From contig JACYLN010000061.1 of assembly GCA_015272515.1 (NCBI GenBank), positions 84,439 to 148,438 on the forward strand: 64,000 nucleotides of DNA, written 5' to 3'. Source of the DNA: Leptolyngbyaceae cyanobacterium C42_A2020_001. Its GTDB lineage: Bacteria > Cyanobacteriota > Cyanobacteriia > Leptolyngbyales > Leptolyngbyaceae. The notes beneath the pieces are model-generated. The model made no database searches. It was given only the letters and a program-made list of their open reading frames with translations, and was not told the DNA's origin. Below are positions 48,028 to 56,267 of this stretch, in pieces (the stretch's first letter is position 1; the number at the start of each line of letters is the position of its first letter). A program made the position numbers and the translations under genes.

Positions 48028-48189
48028 TTACTTTTCTTGAAGTATCCAGCGACCGAGTACAAGGATTACCATTCCCACAAGCAGAACCGACATCCAGAGG
48101 CCTGACGAACCGGGGAGCAGGGAGGAAATGAGGAGTCCCACTACAATGATTGATGTCCCTGCAACTTGATAGATAAGCGCTAGCGGCAT
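48028..48189 (-). CDS. Small two-helix membrane protein
   Basis: A 53-residue frame starts at ATG 48189-48187 with GGAAG 7 bases upstream and ends at TAA 48030-48028. The product is MPLALIYQVAG followed by a hydrophobic helix (TSIIVVGLLISSLLPG), a short turn (SSGLW) and a second helix (MSVLLVGMVILVLGRWIL) with QEK at the end. The ribosome site, uninterrupted frame and classic helical hairpin support a real gene. It is divergent from the aldo/keto reductase gene, about 116 bases away. No family is recognised. Confidence 0.6.
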   Translation of the reverse strand: MPLALIYQVAGTSIIVVGLLISSLLPGSSGLWMSVLLVGMVILVLGRWILQEK

Positions 48190-48305
48190 AGGACAACTTC
48201 CATAAATCTACATCCAAAGATTCAGGAAAATTGCTGCAAAACCCGTATTTCAACCTTGAAGTTTTGGCAAAGTCGAAAGGCTTGAATTGATGTTTTGGAG
48301 AAGCC

Positions 48306-49436
48306 ATGAAATTTCGCCGTTTTGGAAGAACAAACCTGAACCTCTCGGTGTTCTCGTTGGGCACGATGCGCTGTCTGGTAGCGGAGGAGATTGCATTTCA
48401 GACGGTTCAGCGGGCGATCGCATTAGGGATAAACCACCTGGAAACGGCACGGGGGTATGGCAAAAGTGAGCAGTATCTTGGAGCAGCCTTGCGATCTGGA
48501 TTGGCATTGCCCCGTGAGGCTCTAATCATCACGACTAAAATTTGCCCAACGCCCAATCCAGACGACATGGAGCGGCAAATTGATGAGTCTCTTCAACGTT
48601 TAGGCGTGGATTATGTGGATGCATTGGCAATTCACGGACTAAATACCTGGGAACATCTTGCCTGGGTAGAAGCGCCAAATGGTTGTATGAAAGCTGTGGA
48701 GGCGGCGATCGCGGATGGACGAGTGCGACACGTAGGGTTTTCAACTCATGGGTTTTTAGACGTGATTGTACGAGCGATCGCCACTGACCAGTTTGAGTTT
48801 GTCAATTTGCACTATTACTACTTCTTTCAGCGTCATGCTCCGGCGGTCGCCCTTGCCCACGCAAAAGACTTAGGCGTGTTTATCATCTCGCCTGCGGATA
48901 AAGGGGGTTTACTCTACACACCGCCAGAGCTTCTACAGGAGTTATGCCATCCCTTTTCCCCGTTGGAGTTAACCTACCGCTTTTTGTTAAGCAATCCGCA
49001 CATTACAACACTCAGCATTGGAGCTGCGAATCCAGAGGAATTAGATTGTTTAGGTGCGATCGCCGATCAGAATCAACCGCTCAGTGCCCCAGAGCAGGCA
49101 GTATTTGAACGGTTACAGCAGCACCAGGCCCAAACCCTGGCAACAGAACAGTGCAGTCAGTGTTACGCCTGTTTACCGTGTCCTGAAGCGATTCACATTC
49201 CGGAGGTGCTGCGCCTGCGAAATTTGAGCCTGGCGTATGATATGACTGCCTATGGTCAGTATCGCTATCGAATGTTTGAAAATGCTGGACACTGGTTTCC
49301 GGGGAACAAAGCCAGCCGTTGTACCGACTGTGGAGAGTGTTTACCCCGCTGTCCTGAAAAGCTGGATATTCCGCGCCTGCTGCGTGATGCTGATCAACGG
49401 CTAAACGGACAAGCTCGGCGGCGGTTATGGGAGTAG
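48306..49436 (+). CDS. Aldo/keto reductase with a C-terminal 4Fe-4S motif
   Basis: The 376-residue protein is an NAD(P)H-dependent aldo/keto reductase barrel (FGRTNLNLSVFSLGTMR, INHLETARGYGKSE with the catalytic Tyr, ITTKICP with the Lys, ALAIHGLN with the His) with a C-terminal ferredoxin-like segment: CSQCYACLPCP followed by CTDCGECLPRCPEKLDIPRLL. These bind one or two iron-sulfur clusters and mark a widespread group of predicted oxidoreductases; the substrate is unknown. It is cytosolic and appears to be a single-gene unit. ATG 48306 is well placed. Confidence 0.88.
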   Translation: MKFRRFGRTNLNLSVFSLGTMRCLVAEEIAFQTVQRAIALGINHLETARGYGKSEQYLGAALRSGLALPREALIITTKICPTPNPDDMERQIDESLQRLGVDYVDALAIHGLNTWEHLAWVEAPNGCMKAVEAAIADGRVRHVGFSTHGFLDVIVRAIATDQFEFVNLHYYYFFQRHAPAVALAHAKDLGVFIISPADKGGLLYTPPELLQELCHPFSPLELTYRFLLSNPHITTLSIGAANPEELDCLGAIADQNQPLSAPEQAVFERLQQHQAQTLATEQCSQCYACLPCPEAIHIPEVLRLRNLSLAYDMTAYGQYRYRMFENAGHWFPGNKASRCTDCGECLPRCPEKLDIPRLLRDADQRLNGQARRRLWE

Positions 49437-49686
49437 CGATCGCTCCAGACGCTGCAACTTGACGAAATTCTGGTTAAAGGCTTTAACTGAGGGTTAAGTC
49501 TTTACAATTGGAAAGAAGACAGAGGTGCAGAGTAAACGCTGGTTGAAAGGTTAAGGCTAGTTCCTATCAACTCTACGTCGCTTACTCCTCAGGGTGCTCT
49601 AGAGATCAAACCTATAGTTCAAACGTGTGTTCGCCCAGGCTTGATGGCTCTGCGTTGACTGTTTTGTTCCCACTCTAGGGTGAGTT

Positions 49687-50184
49687 ATGTCTCCTGCAAG
49701 ATCTGCCCAAACCTATCGCAACGTGATGGAGCCTCTCGTCGTTGAAGAGGTTGAACGGCACATTGCCTCGTTGCCGCCTAAAGTCGCGCAGTATATTAAC
49801 AAAGCTGAAGCGATCGCCTATGCATTGAATCGGTTGCCGCCGCTGTATGCCACTAGCGAACGAGGCTGGGAGCAACAACAGGCAAAAGCCAGTCGAGAAA
49901 TGCGATCGCAAATTACGGCTGCCGCGCGTCAAGCGATCGCTGCCATTCAGCGCGACCCAATTCGATCAACCTCGCCGCTGAGAATTGATGCAGATCGAGA
50001 CGCGAATGAAGCCTTACAAGGTCTTAAAGAGTTGCTGCGCTCAGACGATCTTTCCTGGCACAATTTAGTAGATACGGTAGAGCGAATGTTGATTCAAACA
50101 GCGCGAGGAGAAATCACTTGGCGTAAGCGGGGTAGTTCTGTTACAGAAAGCCAGGGCTGGCAAGATAATCGTTATACGTTGTGA
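49687..50184 (+). CDS. ComFB-family protein
   Basis: The 165-residue protein carries the late-competence ComFB domain: NVMEPLVVEEVERHIASLPPKVAQYINKAEAIAYALNRLPPLYATSERGWEQQQ. In cyanobacteria, ComFB-type proteins have been linked to cyclic dinucleotide signalling and natural competence; this is family knowledge, not visible in the sequence. The C-terminal half (residues 95-165) is a charged, mostly helical extension. It overlaps or adjoins the following exported-protein gene (GTGA at 50181-50184), so the two may be co-transcribed. It is cytosolic. Confidence 0.85.
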   Translation: MSPARSAQTYRNVMEPLVVEEVERHIASLPPKVAQYINKAEAIAYALNRLPPLYATSERGWEQQQAKASREMRSQITAAARQAIAAIQRDPIRSTSPLRIDADRDANEALQGLKELLRSDDLSWHNLVDTVERMLIQTARGEITWRKRGSSVTESQGWQDNRYTL

Positions 50185-50186
50185 GG

Positions 50187-50897
50187 ATGGGTTTGCATCA
50201 AGAATTCCCATGGAAATGGTCAATTTCACGAGGGCTGCACTCTTTTGCCTGGGTGCTGCTGCTTAGCGCTGGGATTACGCCCTCCGCGTTAGCAAACCCG
50301 TCTGCCCCATCTACCTCTGCACCCACGTCACCTTCAACCCTTTTGGCTCAAGCACTGCCAGAAGGAAGCTCACCTGGCTTAAGGTTGATGATAACGGGCA
50401 GAAACATATCAGGGGTGGTAACTTCTAGAACGCCGTCTCCAATTCGGCTTTCGATTCCAAGTTTGTGGTGGATTACGAAGGAGTTGGCGAATCTTCAGCA
50501 GTTTGGCAATAAGTTTATTCAAGAATGGATTGCTTATCCCAGTCAGGATGGCAAACCGGGACGGGTGGATTTGCTGGTGAATCGGCAACAGTGGAGTCTG
50601 TTGGACTACATTCAGCGCTACGAATTTGTGAATAAGTTCGGCGCGATCGCCCGGAGTTTTGGGTACGACACACGGGTTTACGACAATCCTGACCGGGCAC
50701 CGATTGCTCTATATGCCTGTAGTTTCAGCCCCAGAACTGTGGATGTGTTGCAAGCAGCGCCGAGGCAACCCGCTTCTCGCACCGAAACGGCGATCGCTGT
50801 TGAGACGCGCAGCACCCTCTCCAACCAATTGAATTGTGACCTGGAAATGGTGCAACCGGGTCGCAGTTTGGGCCAACAGCCGTTAGTTGCTCCTTAA
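50187..50897 (+). CDS. Exported hypothetical protein
   Basis: Two starts are possible: a GTG at 50181 overlapping the previous stop as GTGA, or the ATG at 50187, which I prefer; no ribosome site separates them. The roughly 236-residue product has a signal sequence (HSFAWVLLLSAGITPSALAN), a Ser/Thr/Pro-rich segment, and a soluble domain (PSIRLSIPSLWWITKELANLQQFGNKFIQEWIAYPSQDG..., LVNRQQWSLLDYIQRYEFVNKFG). I do not recognise the family. Its tail overlaps the convergent reductase gene by 4 bases at the stop codons. Confidence 0.7.
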   Translation: MGLHQEFPWKWSISRGLHSFAWVLLLSAGITPSALANPSAPSTSAPTSPSTLLAQALPEGSSPGLRLMITGRNISGVVTSRTPSPIRLSIPSLWWITKELANLQQFGNKFIQEWIAYPSQDGKPGRVDLLVNRQQWSLLDYIQRYEFVNKFGAIARSFGYDTRVYDNPDRAPIALYACSFSPRTVDVLQAAPRQPASRTETAIAVETRSTLSNQLNCDLEMVQPGRSLGQQPLVAP

Positions 50898-51889
50898 ATT
50901 TCTAACGCTAATTTGCCGAGCATTCCTCCTGCTTCTAAAATTCGGTGTGCTTCAGCCGCTTGAGCAAGGGGAAAGGTGCGATCGCAGTAAATCTTCAATT
51001 TGCCCTCGTCAATCAGTCGGGCACACTGCTCCAAAATCTTGGTTTGGGCGATCTGGTCATCCACCAACCCCTTGAGCATAGGGGTTAGCATCAGTTCAAA
51101 GCTAATCCGCTGGTTACGGGTGCGGGCAACTTTCCAATTGGTTGAGGCATCTGGTTCTAAAATGGTGACCACATCCCCATAAATTTGCGTTGCTTCAAAG
51201 CTTTTACCAAGTGTAAATCCGCCAACCGTGTCAAAGGCAACATCAACTCCTTGTCCATCTGTCCAGTCTAGAGTTGCTTCTACAAAGTCGGTTTGCCGAT
51301 AATTAATGATGTGCTCGGCTCCCAACTGCCGGGCAAACTCGGCTTTGTCTGAAGAGCTAATCGTGGTTGCAACGCTGGCTCCTTGTAGTTTTGCCAACTG
51401 CACTGCCACATGACCCACGCCTCCAGCCCCCGCATGAATCAGCACTCGTTGTCCGGCTTGGAGGCGGGCGCGATCGTAGAGGGACTCCCAGGCCGTAATT
51501 AAAACCAGAGGGGCAGCGGCTGCCTCTGCAAAACTCAGGGTCTGGGGTTTGCGAGCCACAAACCGTTCATCTGCGATCGCGTATTCTGCATAATTGCCGG
51601 GGCGATCGCCTAACCCACCGTTGCAGAAATAAACTTCGTCTCCGGGGCGAAACCGCCGCACTGCACTCCCTACAGCTTCCACAATTCCCGCTCCGTCACA
51701 ACCTAAAATGGTAGGCATTTTATCGGGGTAAAACGTTCCTCGCTTTCGCAATTTAGTATCAATTGGGTTAACGCCTGCGGCTTTCAGCCGGATCAACACC
51801 TCTGTTGCGGTTTGCAAAGTTAATGTTGGCACATCTGCCAGTTGCAAGACATCTGGTGCCCCTGGTACGGTCATTAAAATGGCTTTCAC
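50894..51889 (-). CDS. Zinc-independent quinone-oxidoreductase-like MDR protein
   Basis: The 331-residue product belongs to the medium-chain dehydrogenase/reductase superfamily, quinone-oxidoreductase branch. I chose the GTG at 51887-51889 (VKAILMTVPGAP), since MDR proteins start right at this strand; an ATG 48 bases upstream gives a 16-residue extension. Motifs: AGVNPIDTKLRKRG, GCDGAGIVEAVG, FAEAAAAPLVLITAWESL, and the NADPH-binding loop HAGAGGVGHVAVQLAK. The zinc ligands of alcohol dehydrogenases are absent. It probably reduces a quinone or enone with NADPH. Confidence 0.85.
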   Translation of the reverse strand: MKAILMTVPGAPDVLQLADVPTLTLQTATEVLIRLKAAGVNPIDTKLRKRGTFYPDKMPTILGCDGAGIVEAVGSAVRRFRPGDEVYFCNGGLGDRPGNYAEYAIADERFVARKPQTLSFAEAAAAPLVLITAWESLYDRARLQAGQRVLIHAGAGGVGHVAVQLAKLQGASVATTISSSDKAEFARQLGAEHIINYRQTDFVEATLDWTDGQGVDVAFDTVGGFTLGKSFEATQIYGDVVTILEPDASTNWKVARTRNQRISFELMLTPMLKGLVDDQIAQTKILEQCARLIDEGKLKIYCDRTFPLAQAAEAHRILEAGGMLGKLALEI

Positions 51890-52096
51890 GCTGCAAGTTC
51901 TCGTAGCTCTTTGATCTACAGAATAGCGGATTACCAAATTTCAAAATCGCATGGCAACTATCAAAAGGATGATGAGAGGAGGGAGTTACTTCTGATACAA
52001 AGGAGTGATAAGGATATACTGATAAAACGTATTTCTAATCCTTCTAATTGTGCGACTGATGTCCTCTATCGAACTATGCACTTCTGGAGTTAGGCA

Positions 52097-52453
52097 ATGG
52101 TGAACGGGAACAACGTTATTCAGCTTACAGAACTGACTGACGAAGCCCTAGTTGAAATCTGTAGAGCAGCTCAAGTGATTGCTTGCGAATGCCCCGCCTA
52201 CATTGCGCGTCTCCTGCGCCAGGTACGAGTTTTTAAGGAATATACAACAACTTGTGCTGATCAGTTCCCTGCGGATGCTGCGACTCATCAATGGCTCTCC
52301 TCACAGGCGAGTGTTGTCGAAACTATTTTGTTTCAAACCATGATTGAGCTTATGCAGAAAGAGGGGCTAATTGATGCTTCCCTGTGTGTTTCTTTAGACA
52401 AGCTTTCTACCCGAGCAAGAGAAATCGTGCTTCAGCAAGTTGGAGCAATGTAG
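52097..52453 (+). CDS. Conserved helical protein of unknown function
   Basis: The 118-residue product has a recognisable core, QVIACECPAYIARLLRQVRVFKEYTTTC, a type of segment met in several cyanobacterial proteins but without an assigned function, followed by an all-helical C-terminus (WLSSQASVVETILFQTMIELMQKEG). Two Cys residues in the core (CECP) could bind metal or sense redox. It has no signal peptide. It ends about 77 bases before the metallophosphoesterase gene. GGAGTTAGGCA before ATG 52097 is a plausible ribosome site. Confidence 0.65.
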   Translation: MVNGNNVIQLTELTDEALVEICRAAQVIACECPAYIARLLRQVRVFKEYTTTCADQFPADAATHQWLSSQASVVETILFQTMIELMQKEGLIDASLCVSLDKLSTRAREIVLQQVGAM

Positions 52454-52529
52454 AGGCATTCTGTCCCTTTATCGGTTCAAGTTTGGGATGCCAGCCTCTA
52501 TCCTGGAGTGAGTATGGAGGCAGATCAGG

Positions 52530-53468
52530 ATGACGCAAATAGCAGGAGAGCAGGTTATTAAGATCGCAGTCGTGGGAGATGTGCACGACCAGTGGGAAGC
52601 CCAAGACGGCGAGGCGCTGCATCATTTGGGGGTGGATCTTGTGCTGTTTGTGGGGGATTTAGGCAACGAGTCTGTTGAGGTGGTGCGCGCGATCGCTGCC
52701 TTAGACTTACCCAAAGCCGTTATCCTCGGCAACCACGATGCCTGGTATACGGCAACCGAATGGGGAAGGAAGAAATGCCCCTATGATCGCACTCAAGAAG
52801 ATCGATTTCAGCAACAGTTAGACCTTCTCGGCGATACCCACGTCGGCTATCGCTACCTGGATTTTTCGGACTTCGGTTTTTCCGTCGTGGGTGCCCGTCC
52901 GTTTAGCTGGGGTGGCTCTGAGTGGAAATATACAGAGTTTTATCAGGAGCGCTACGGTGTCAGAAGTTTTGCGGAGTCTACGTCACGTATTGTAGAGGCG
53001 GCGAAACAGGCGACCCATAATACGGTGATTCTATTGGGACACTGTGGACCATTTGGTTTGGGCGATCGCCCAGAAGATCCCTGTGGTAAAGATTGGCAAC
53101 CGCTGGGTGGAGATCACGGCGACCCCGATATGACTGCCGCGATCGCTCAGATTCAACAATCCGGTAAAACTATTCCCTTTGTAGCGTTTGGGCACATGCA
53201 CCACACCCTGCGCCACACCAAGCAACACCTGCGAACGCCCATTGCCGTTAAGTCGGGCACTCTGTATCTAAACGCTGCCAGCGTCCCACGTATCCTTCAA
53301 ACTTCCGCCCGTCAGCGTAACTTTTCGCTGGTACAGTTTTCTCAAAGGCAGGTCCAGCAGGCTTCTCTGGTATGGTTGGATGAGCGTTACGCGATCGCGT
53401 CAGAGCAGCTTTTGTATCGCCCACCCACCCACGCATCCGAAGTTGCAACCGTCAAACGCAGTGCTTGA
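52530..53468 (+). CDS. Metallophosphoesterase (TIGR04168-like)
   Basis: The 312-residue protein shows the metallophosphatase motif series: VVGDVHDQW (GDxH), LVLFVGDLGN (GDxxD/N), VILGNHDAWY (GNHD), VILLGHCGPFG (GH) and VAFGHMHHTLRH (GHxH). All five metal-binding blocks are intact. Cyanobacterial and plant relatives of this subfamily have no fully assigned substrate. It has no signal peptide. It is the last gene before the ccmK pair and probably unrelated to it. ATG 52530 follows a GGAGGCAGATCAGG ribosome-site-like stretch. Confidence 0.85.
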   Translation: MTQIAGEQVIKIAVVGDVHDQWEAQDGEALHHLGVDLVLFVGDLGNESVEVVRAIAALDLPKAVILGNHDAWYTATEWGRKKCPYDRTQEDRFQQQLDLLGDTHVGYRYLDFSDFGFSVVGARPFSWGGSEWKYTEFYQERYGVRSFAESTSRIVEAAKQATHNTVILLGHCGPFGLGDRPEDPCGKDWQPLGGDHGDPDMTAAIAQIQQSGKTIPFVAFGHMHHTLRHTKQHLRTPIAVKSGTLYLNAASVPRILQTSARQRNFSLVQFSQRQVQQASLVWLDERYAIASEQLLYRPPTHASEVATVKRSA

Positions 53469-53607
53469 TTGCCCAGTTCCCATTGCGATACGTATCAATC
53501 TATGAAGCAACATTCTCAATACTGAAGCAGTACGGAAATTCATTCCAAACGGTCAAGAAGCCACGTAGAATGTAGTCTGTGTATTTGAATGTTTTTAGGA
53601 GAGTTGG

Positions 53608-53919
53608 ATGCCGCTTGCCGTTGGAGTGATTCAAACAGATGGGTTTCCTCCTGTTTTGGCAGCCGCCGATGCAATGGTCAAATGCGGCAACGTCACGTTG
53701 GTCTATTTTGGCTTGGCAGAACGGGCGGAGTTTTTGGTTGCAGTTCGAGGACGAACCGCTGAAGTTCGGCGCGCCGTGGAAGCAGGTAGAGCCGCCGCAA
53801 ATGCAACTCCACCTACTGGCAGGCTTGTTTCGCATTACATTGTGCCAAACCCGCCTGAGAATGTGGAGAGCGTTATGTCAATTGACTTTACATCTCGTGT
53901 CGAGCGGTTTCGGGTGTAG
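53608..53919 (+). CDS. ccmK3: Carboxysome shell protein CcmK3
   Basis: The 103-residue BMC-domain protein forms, or joins, hexagonal facets of the beta-carboxysome shell around RuBisCO. Typical motifs are AVGVIQTDGFPPVLAAADAMVKCGNVTLV, AVRGRTAEVRRAVEAGRAA and IPNP-like HYIVPNPPENVESVM. The pore loop between strands (YFGLAERAEFLVAV) lacks the KIGSG-type sequence of CcmK1/2, as expected for CcmK3, which is known to form mixed hexamers with CcmK4. It starts with TTAGGAGAG 8 bases before the ATG and lies 96 bases upstream of ccmK4. Confidence 0.88.
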   Translation: MPLAVGVIQTDGFPPVLAAADAMVKCGNVTLVYFGLAERAEFLVAVRGRTAEVRRAVEAGRAAANATPPTGRLVSHYIVPNPPENVESVMSIDFTSRVERFRV

Positions 53920-54015
53920 AAAATTGAGCAACTTAATTTGCATGTTTGCGACAGTTGCTTGATGAAGGGTTGTTTCTGACATTTACACGAAGTTCATTGG
54001 ATTGGGAGACTTGTA

Positions 54016-54375
54016 ATGCCGCAAGCGGTTGGATCAATTGAAACCAAAGGTTTTCCTGCTGTATTAGCTGCTGCTGATGCCATGGTGAAAGCAGGACGGA
54101 TTACTTTAGTGGGCTACATTCGAGCAGGAAGTGCTCGGTTTACGGTGAATATCCGGGGGGATGTTTCGGAGGTGAAGCGGGCAGTGGAAGCAGGTGTGGA
54201 TGCTGCTAGCAAAGTTGAAGGCGGCACAGTGGAAACCTGGGTCATCATTCCTAACCCTCACGAAAACGTGGAAGTGGTGCTGCCAATTGGCTTTAATGAT
54301 GACGTTGAACGGTTCCGCTCGGCGGTGGAAGGGCGACCGCTGCTTGGCGCTCCCAATGGGGCACCGGGTCAGTAG
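54016..54375 (+). CDS. ccmK4: Carboxysome shell protein CcmK4
   Basis: The 119-residue BMC protein has AVGSIETKGFPAVLAAADAMVKAGRITLVGYIRAGSARFTVNIRG, with the pore loop YIRAGSA, then AVEAGVDAASKV and WVIIPNPHENVEVVLPIGF. The C-terminal extension (VEGRPLLGAPNGAPG) is longer than in ccmK3. It is the second gene of the satellite ccmK3-ccmK4 locus, which in beta-cyanobacteria lies apart from the main ccm operon and adjusts shell permeability. GGGAG lies 8 bases before the ATG. Confidence 0.9.
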   Translation: MPQAVGSIETKGFPAVLAAADAMVKAGRITLVGYIRAGSARFTVNIRGDVSEVKRAVEAGVDAASKVEGGTVETWVIIPNPHENVEVVLPIGFNDDVERFRSAVEGRPLLGAPNGAPGQ

Positions 54376-54418
54376 TCGATTATTAAACAACTTAGTTATT
54401 TAGAAAATGGAGTAGACG

Positions 54419-55345
54419 TTGCAAAGTTCTCCTCCACAAGTTGGCGGTTTGGCTCCGGCAACGTTGGAATCGTGGATGAATGAGGCGAGAGCAAAGGCGA
54501 TCGCGGGGCGGATTCCAACCTACATTCCTCGATTAGCGATCGCAGACCGTCGTTGGCTTGCAGTACAGTTACATCTGGTCGATCATCAACCCATTACACT
54601 GGGGGATGTGGATCAATCATTTGCATTGATGAGTGTGGTTAAGCCGTTTGTGGGGCTGTTTCTGTTGGATCGGTTTGGGCATGAAGCAGTCTTCTCCAGA
54701 GTGGGAATGTTGCCTTCAGATCAACCGTTTCACTCCATTGAACAGCTTGCCGTTGATGGAGGCTTTCCACGTAACCCAATGATTAATAGTGGCGCGATCG
54801 CGCTGGCAGGGTGCTTGCCTGGAAATACTGGCGAAAGCCGATGTCGAGTACTTTGTGAATGGCTAAATCTGCATTCTGGTGCTCGGCTTTGGTTGGATCT
54901 AGACATGTTGGCATCGGTGCGTTCGGTGGGCAATGAAACTAACCGCGCGATTGCTCATCGGCTGGCAGAAGCGGGTTATCTCGATGCCATTGAAACTACG
55001 CTGGATGCCTACAATCACATTTGTTGCTTATCGGGCACGGTTGATGACCTGGCACGGCTGGGCATGTTGCTGGCATGTCCCCATGAAAAAATTGCGGCGA
55101 CTCACCAACGGACTATCAACGCCCTGATGCTGACTTGTGGACTGTACGAAACCTCTGGACACTTTGCGGTTCAAGTTGGGTTACCTGCCAAATCAGGGGT
55201 GAGTGGTGCATTGCTGGCAGTGGTGCCGCGTCGAGGCGCGATCGCCTGCTATAGTCCTGCTTTAGACAATGTTGGCAACTCCATTGCAGGGTTGTTCATG
55301 GTGGAACAATTGACGCGATCGCTCAACCTCGGCATCTTTGGGTAG
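54419..55345 (+). CDS. glsA: Glutaminase A
   Basis: GlsA hydrolyses glutamine to glutamate and ammonia. The 308-residue protein starts at TTG 54419, supported by GGAG 6 bases upstream; an in-frame ATG lies 57 bases later. The serine-dependent glutaminase signature is present: IPTYIPRLA, FALMSVVKPFVGLFLLD with the catalytic Ser72 and Lys75, NPMINSGAIAL, and CLSGTVDDLARLGMLLA. The enzyme is cytosolic. It follows ccmK4 by 43 bases on the same strand, an unusual neighbour; co-transcription is possible but unproven. Its stop is 1 base from that of the convergent yidD-like gene. Confidence 0.9.
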   Translation: MQSSPPQVGGLAPATLESWMNEARAKAIAGRIPTYIPRLAIADRRWLAVQLHLVDHQPITLGDVDQSFALMSVVKPFVGLFLLDRFGHEAVFSRVGMLPSDQPFHSIEQLAVDGGFPRNPMINSGAIALAGCLPGNTGESRCRVLCEWLNLHSGARLWLDLDMLASVRSVGNETNRAIAHRLAEAGYLDAIETTLDAYNHICCLSGTVDDLARLGMLLACPHEKIAATHQRTINALMLTCGLYETSGHFAVQVGLPAKSGVSGALLAVVPRRGAIACYSPALDNVGNSIAGLFMVEQLTRSLNLGIFG

Positions 55346-55346
55346 C

Positions 55347-55925
55347 TCAACTGCTGCAACCACCAAAGTCGCAGCTGCCGCAATCCAGCGAGCCACAATC
55401 CAAGGCGCTACAGTCGAAAGTGCTACAGTCTGACAAACCACAACTGATATCGCTGCAATCAAAATCACTAGGATCAAACGAAATACAATCCTGTATGGCA
55501 TCACACCCGTCAGAAAAGGTGTCTAAACACTCGAATGAGTCACAAACCGAATCTCGACAGGACGAACGAGATCGCTCTTCTTCTGCCGGAGCAACTCGTT
55601 TCTGTAGCTTTGATGATTGACCAGAACTCAGTGCAATTTCAGCCTGCAGCGAATGCAAATCACGGTTCCGCCAATGCTGCCGCCGATGCTTCAACACCTC
55701 ATTTGCCATCTTACAAGCTTGAAACCGCTCCCGAATGAAAGGTAGCGCTGCTATCAGCCCCATTTCTGCAATGGTGCGCTTCGTATATTGAGAACAGGAT
55801 TCTTGCTGATGCAAAACCCGATAAGCACACGAAAATCCCTTGTGAGGCAAAATTTGCCTTTGATAGAAGTTGATCAAGCCAGAAGCGGTTTTACGAGTTA
55901 ATGAATCGAGGGTCGAAACAGTCAT
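55347..55925 (-). CDS. yidD: YidD-like protein with a cysteine-pentad tail
   Basis: Residues 10-75 match the membrane-protein-insertion factor YidD (GLINFYQRQILPHKGFSCAYRVLHQQESCSQYTKRTIAEMG), normally about 70-85 residues long. Here it is extended to 192 residues by a Ser/Asp/Cys-rich tail with Cys residues at exact 5-residue spacing (DCSDI-SCGLS-DCSTF-DCSAL-DCGSL-DCGS). The pattern is encoded by six 15-base units at 55371-55460. A metal-binding or disulfide ladder is possible. The YidD part helps insertion of membrane proteins in other bacteria. Nothing nearby suggests an operon; glsA is convergent. Confidence 0.8.
   Translation of the reverse strand: MTVSTLDSLTRKTASGLINFYQRQILPHKGFSCAYRVLHQQESCSQYTKRTIAEMGLIAALPFIRERFQACKMANEVLKHRRQHWRNRDLHSLQAEIALSSGQSSKLQKRVAPAEEERSRSSCRDSVCDSFECLDTFSDGCDAIQDCISFDPSDFDCSDISCGLSDCSTFDCSALDCGSLDCGSCDFGGCSS
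55371..55460 (-). repeat. 15-base tandem repeat encoding Cys pentads
   Basis: Six consecutive 15-base units with the pattern NNNNNNGCTACAATC or ACAGTC occupy 55371-55385, 55386-55400, 55401-55415, 55416-55430, 55431-55445 and 55446-55460. Each unit encodes one DCSxx-type pentapeptide on the minus strand. Units are diverged but in phase. Confidence 0.7.
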
Positions 55926-56267
55926 ACGTGCTCAGTTCTCAGTCTTCAGTACTTTCATCTTTGAAAACTAAAATTCCTGATGTACCAGGCTAAGAATCTG
56001 TCACCATTAGGGCTGACTTCTACGCACACGCGATCGCGAGATCTTTTTACCCTTGCATAATTTCTGTTGTTCTGTCTGAGGAGTATACAGAGCGCTTAAG
56101 CGGTTGAGATTGCAATTGACTTTTCACTCAAATGCCCACTTAAGTTGATGCCCTATTACACAGACCATTCAGTTTTCAAATTAGACCCTACACAATTCTT
56201 CCCAATTAACAGGAAGCTAGGTATCAGATTGCAGTTGAGTTTGTAGCTAACTCATGGCTGCACTTGT
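55926..56267. other. Intergenic region
   Basis: No gene or recognisable element is visible in 342 bases between the yidD-like gene and pyrD. One HIP1 octamer (GCGATCGC) lies near 56031. The stretch should hold the yidD promoter and the pyrD 3' end; no hairpin with a T-run stands out. Confidence 0.4.

Noticed and set aside
47768..48040. 90-codon plus-strand open frame
   Set aside because: It runs through a strong terminator hairpin and opposes the better-supported small membrane gene.
47629..48305. An emfourin-type inhibitor gene next to the M4 protease
   Set aside because: No frame of suitable length or similarity was found in the upstream gap.
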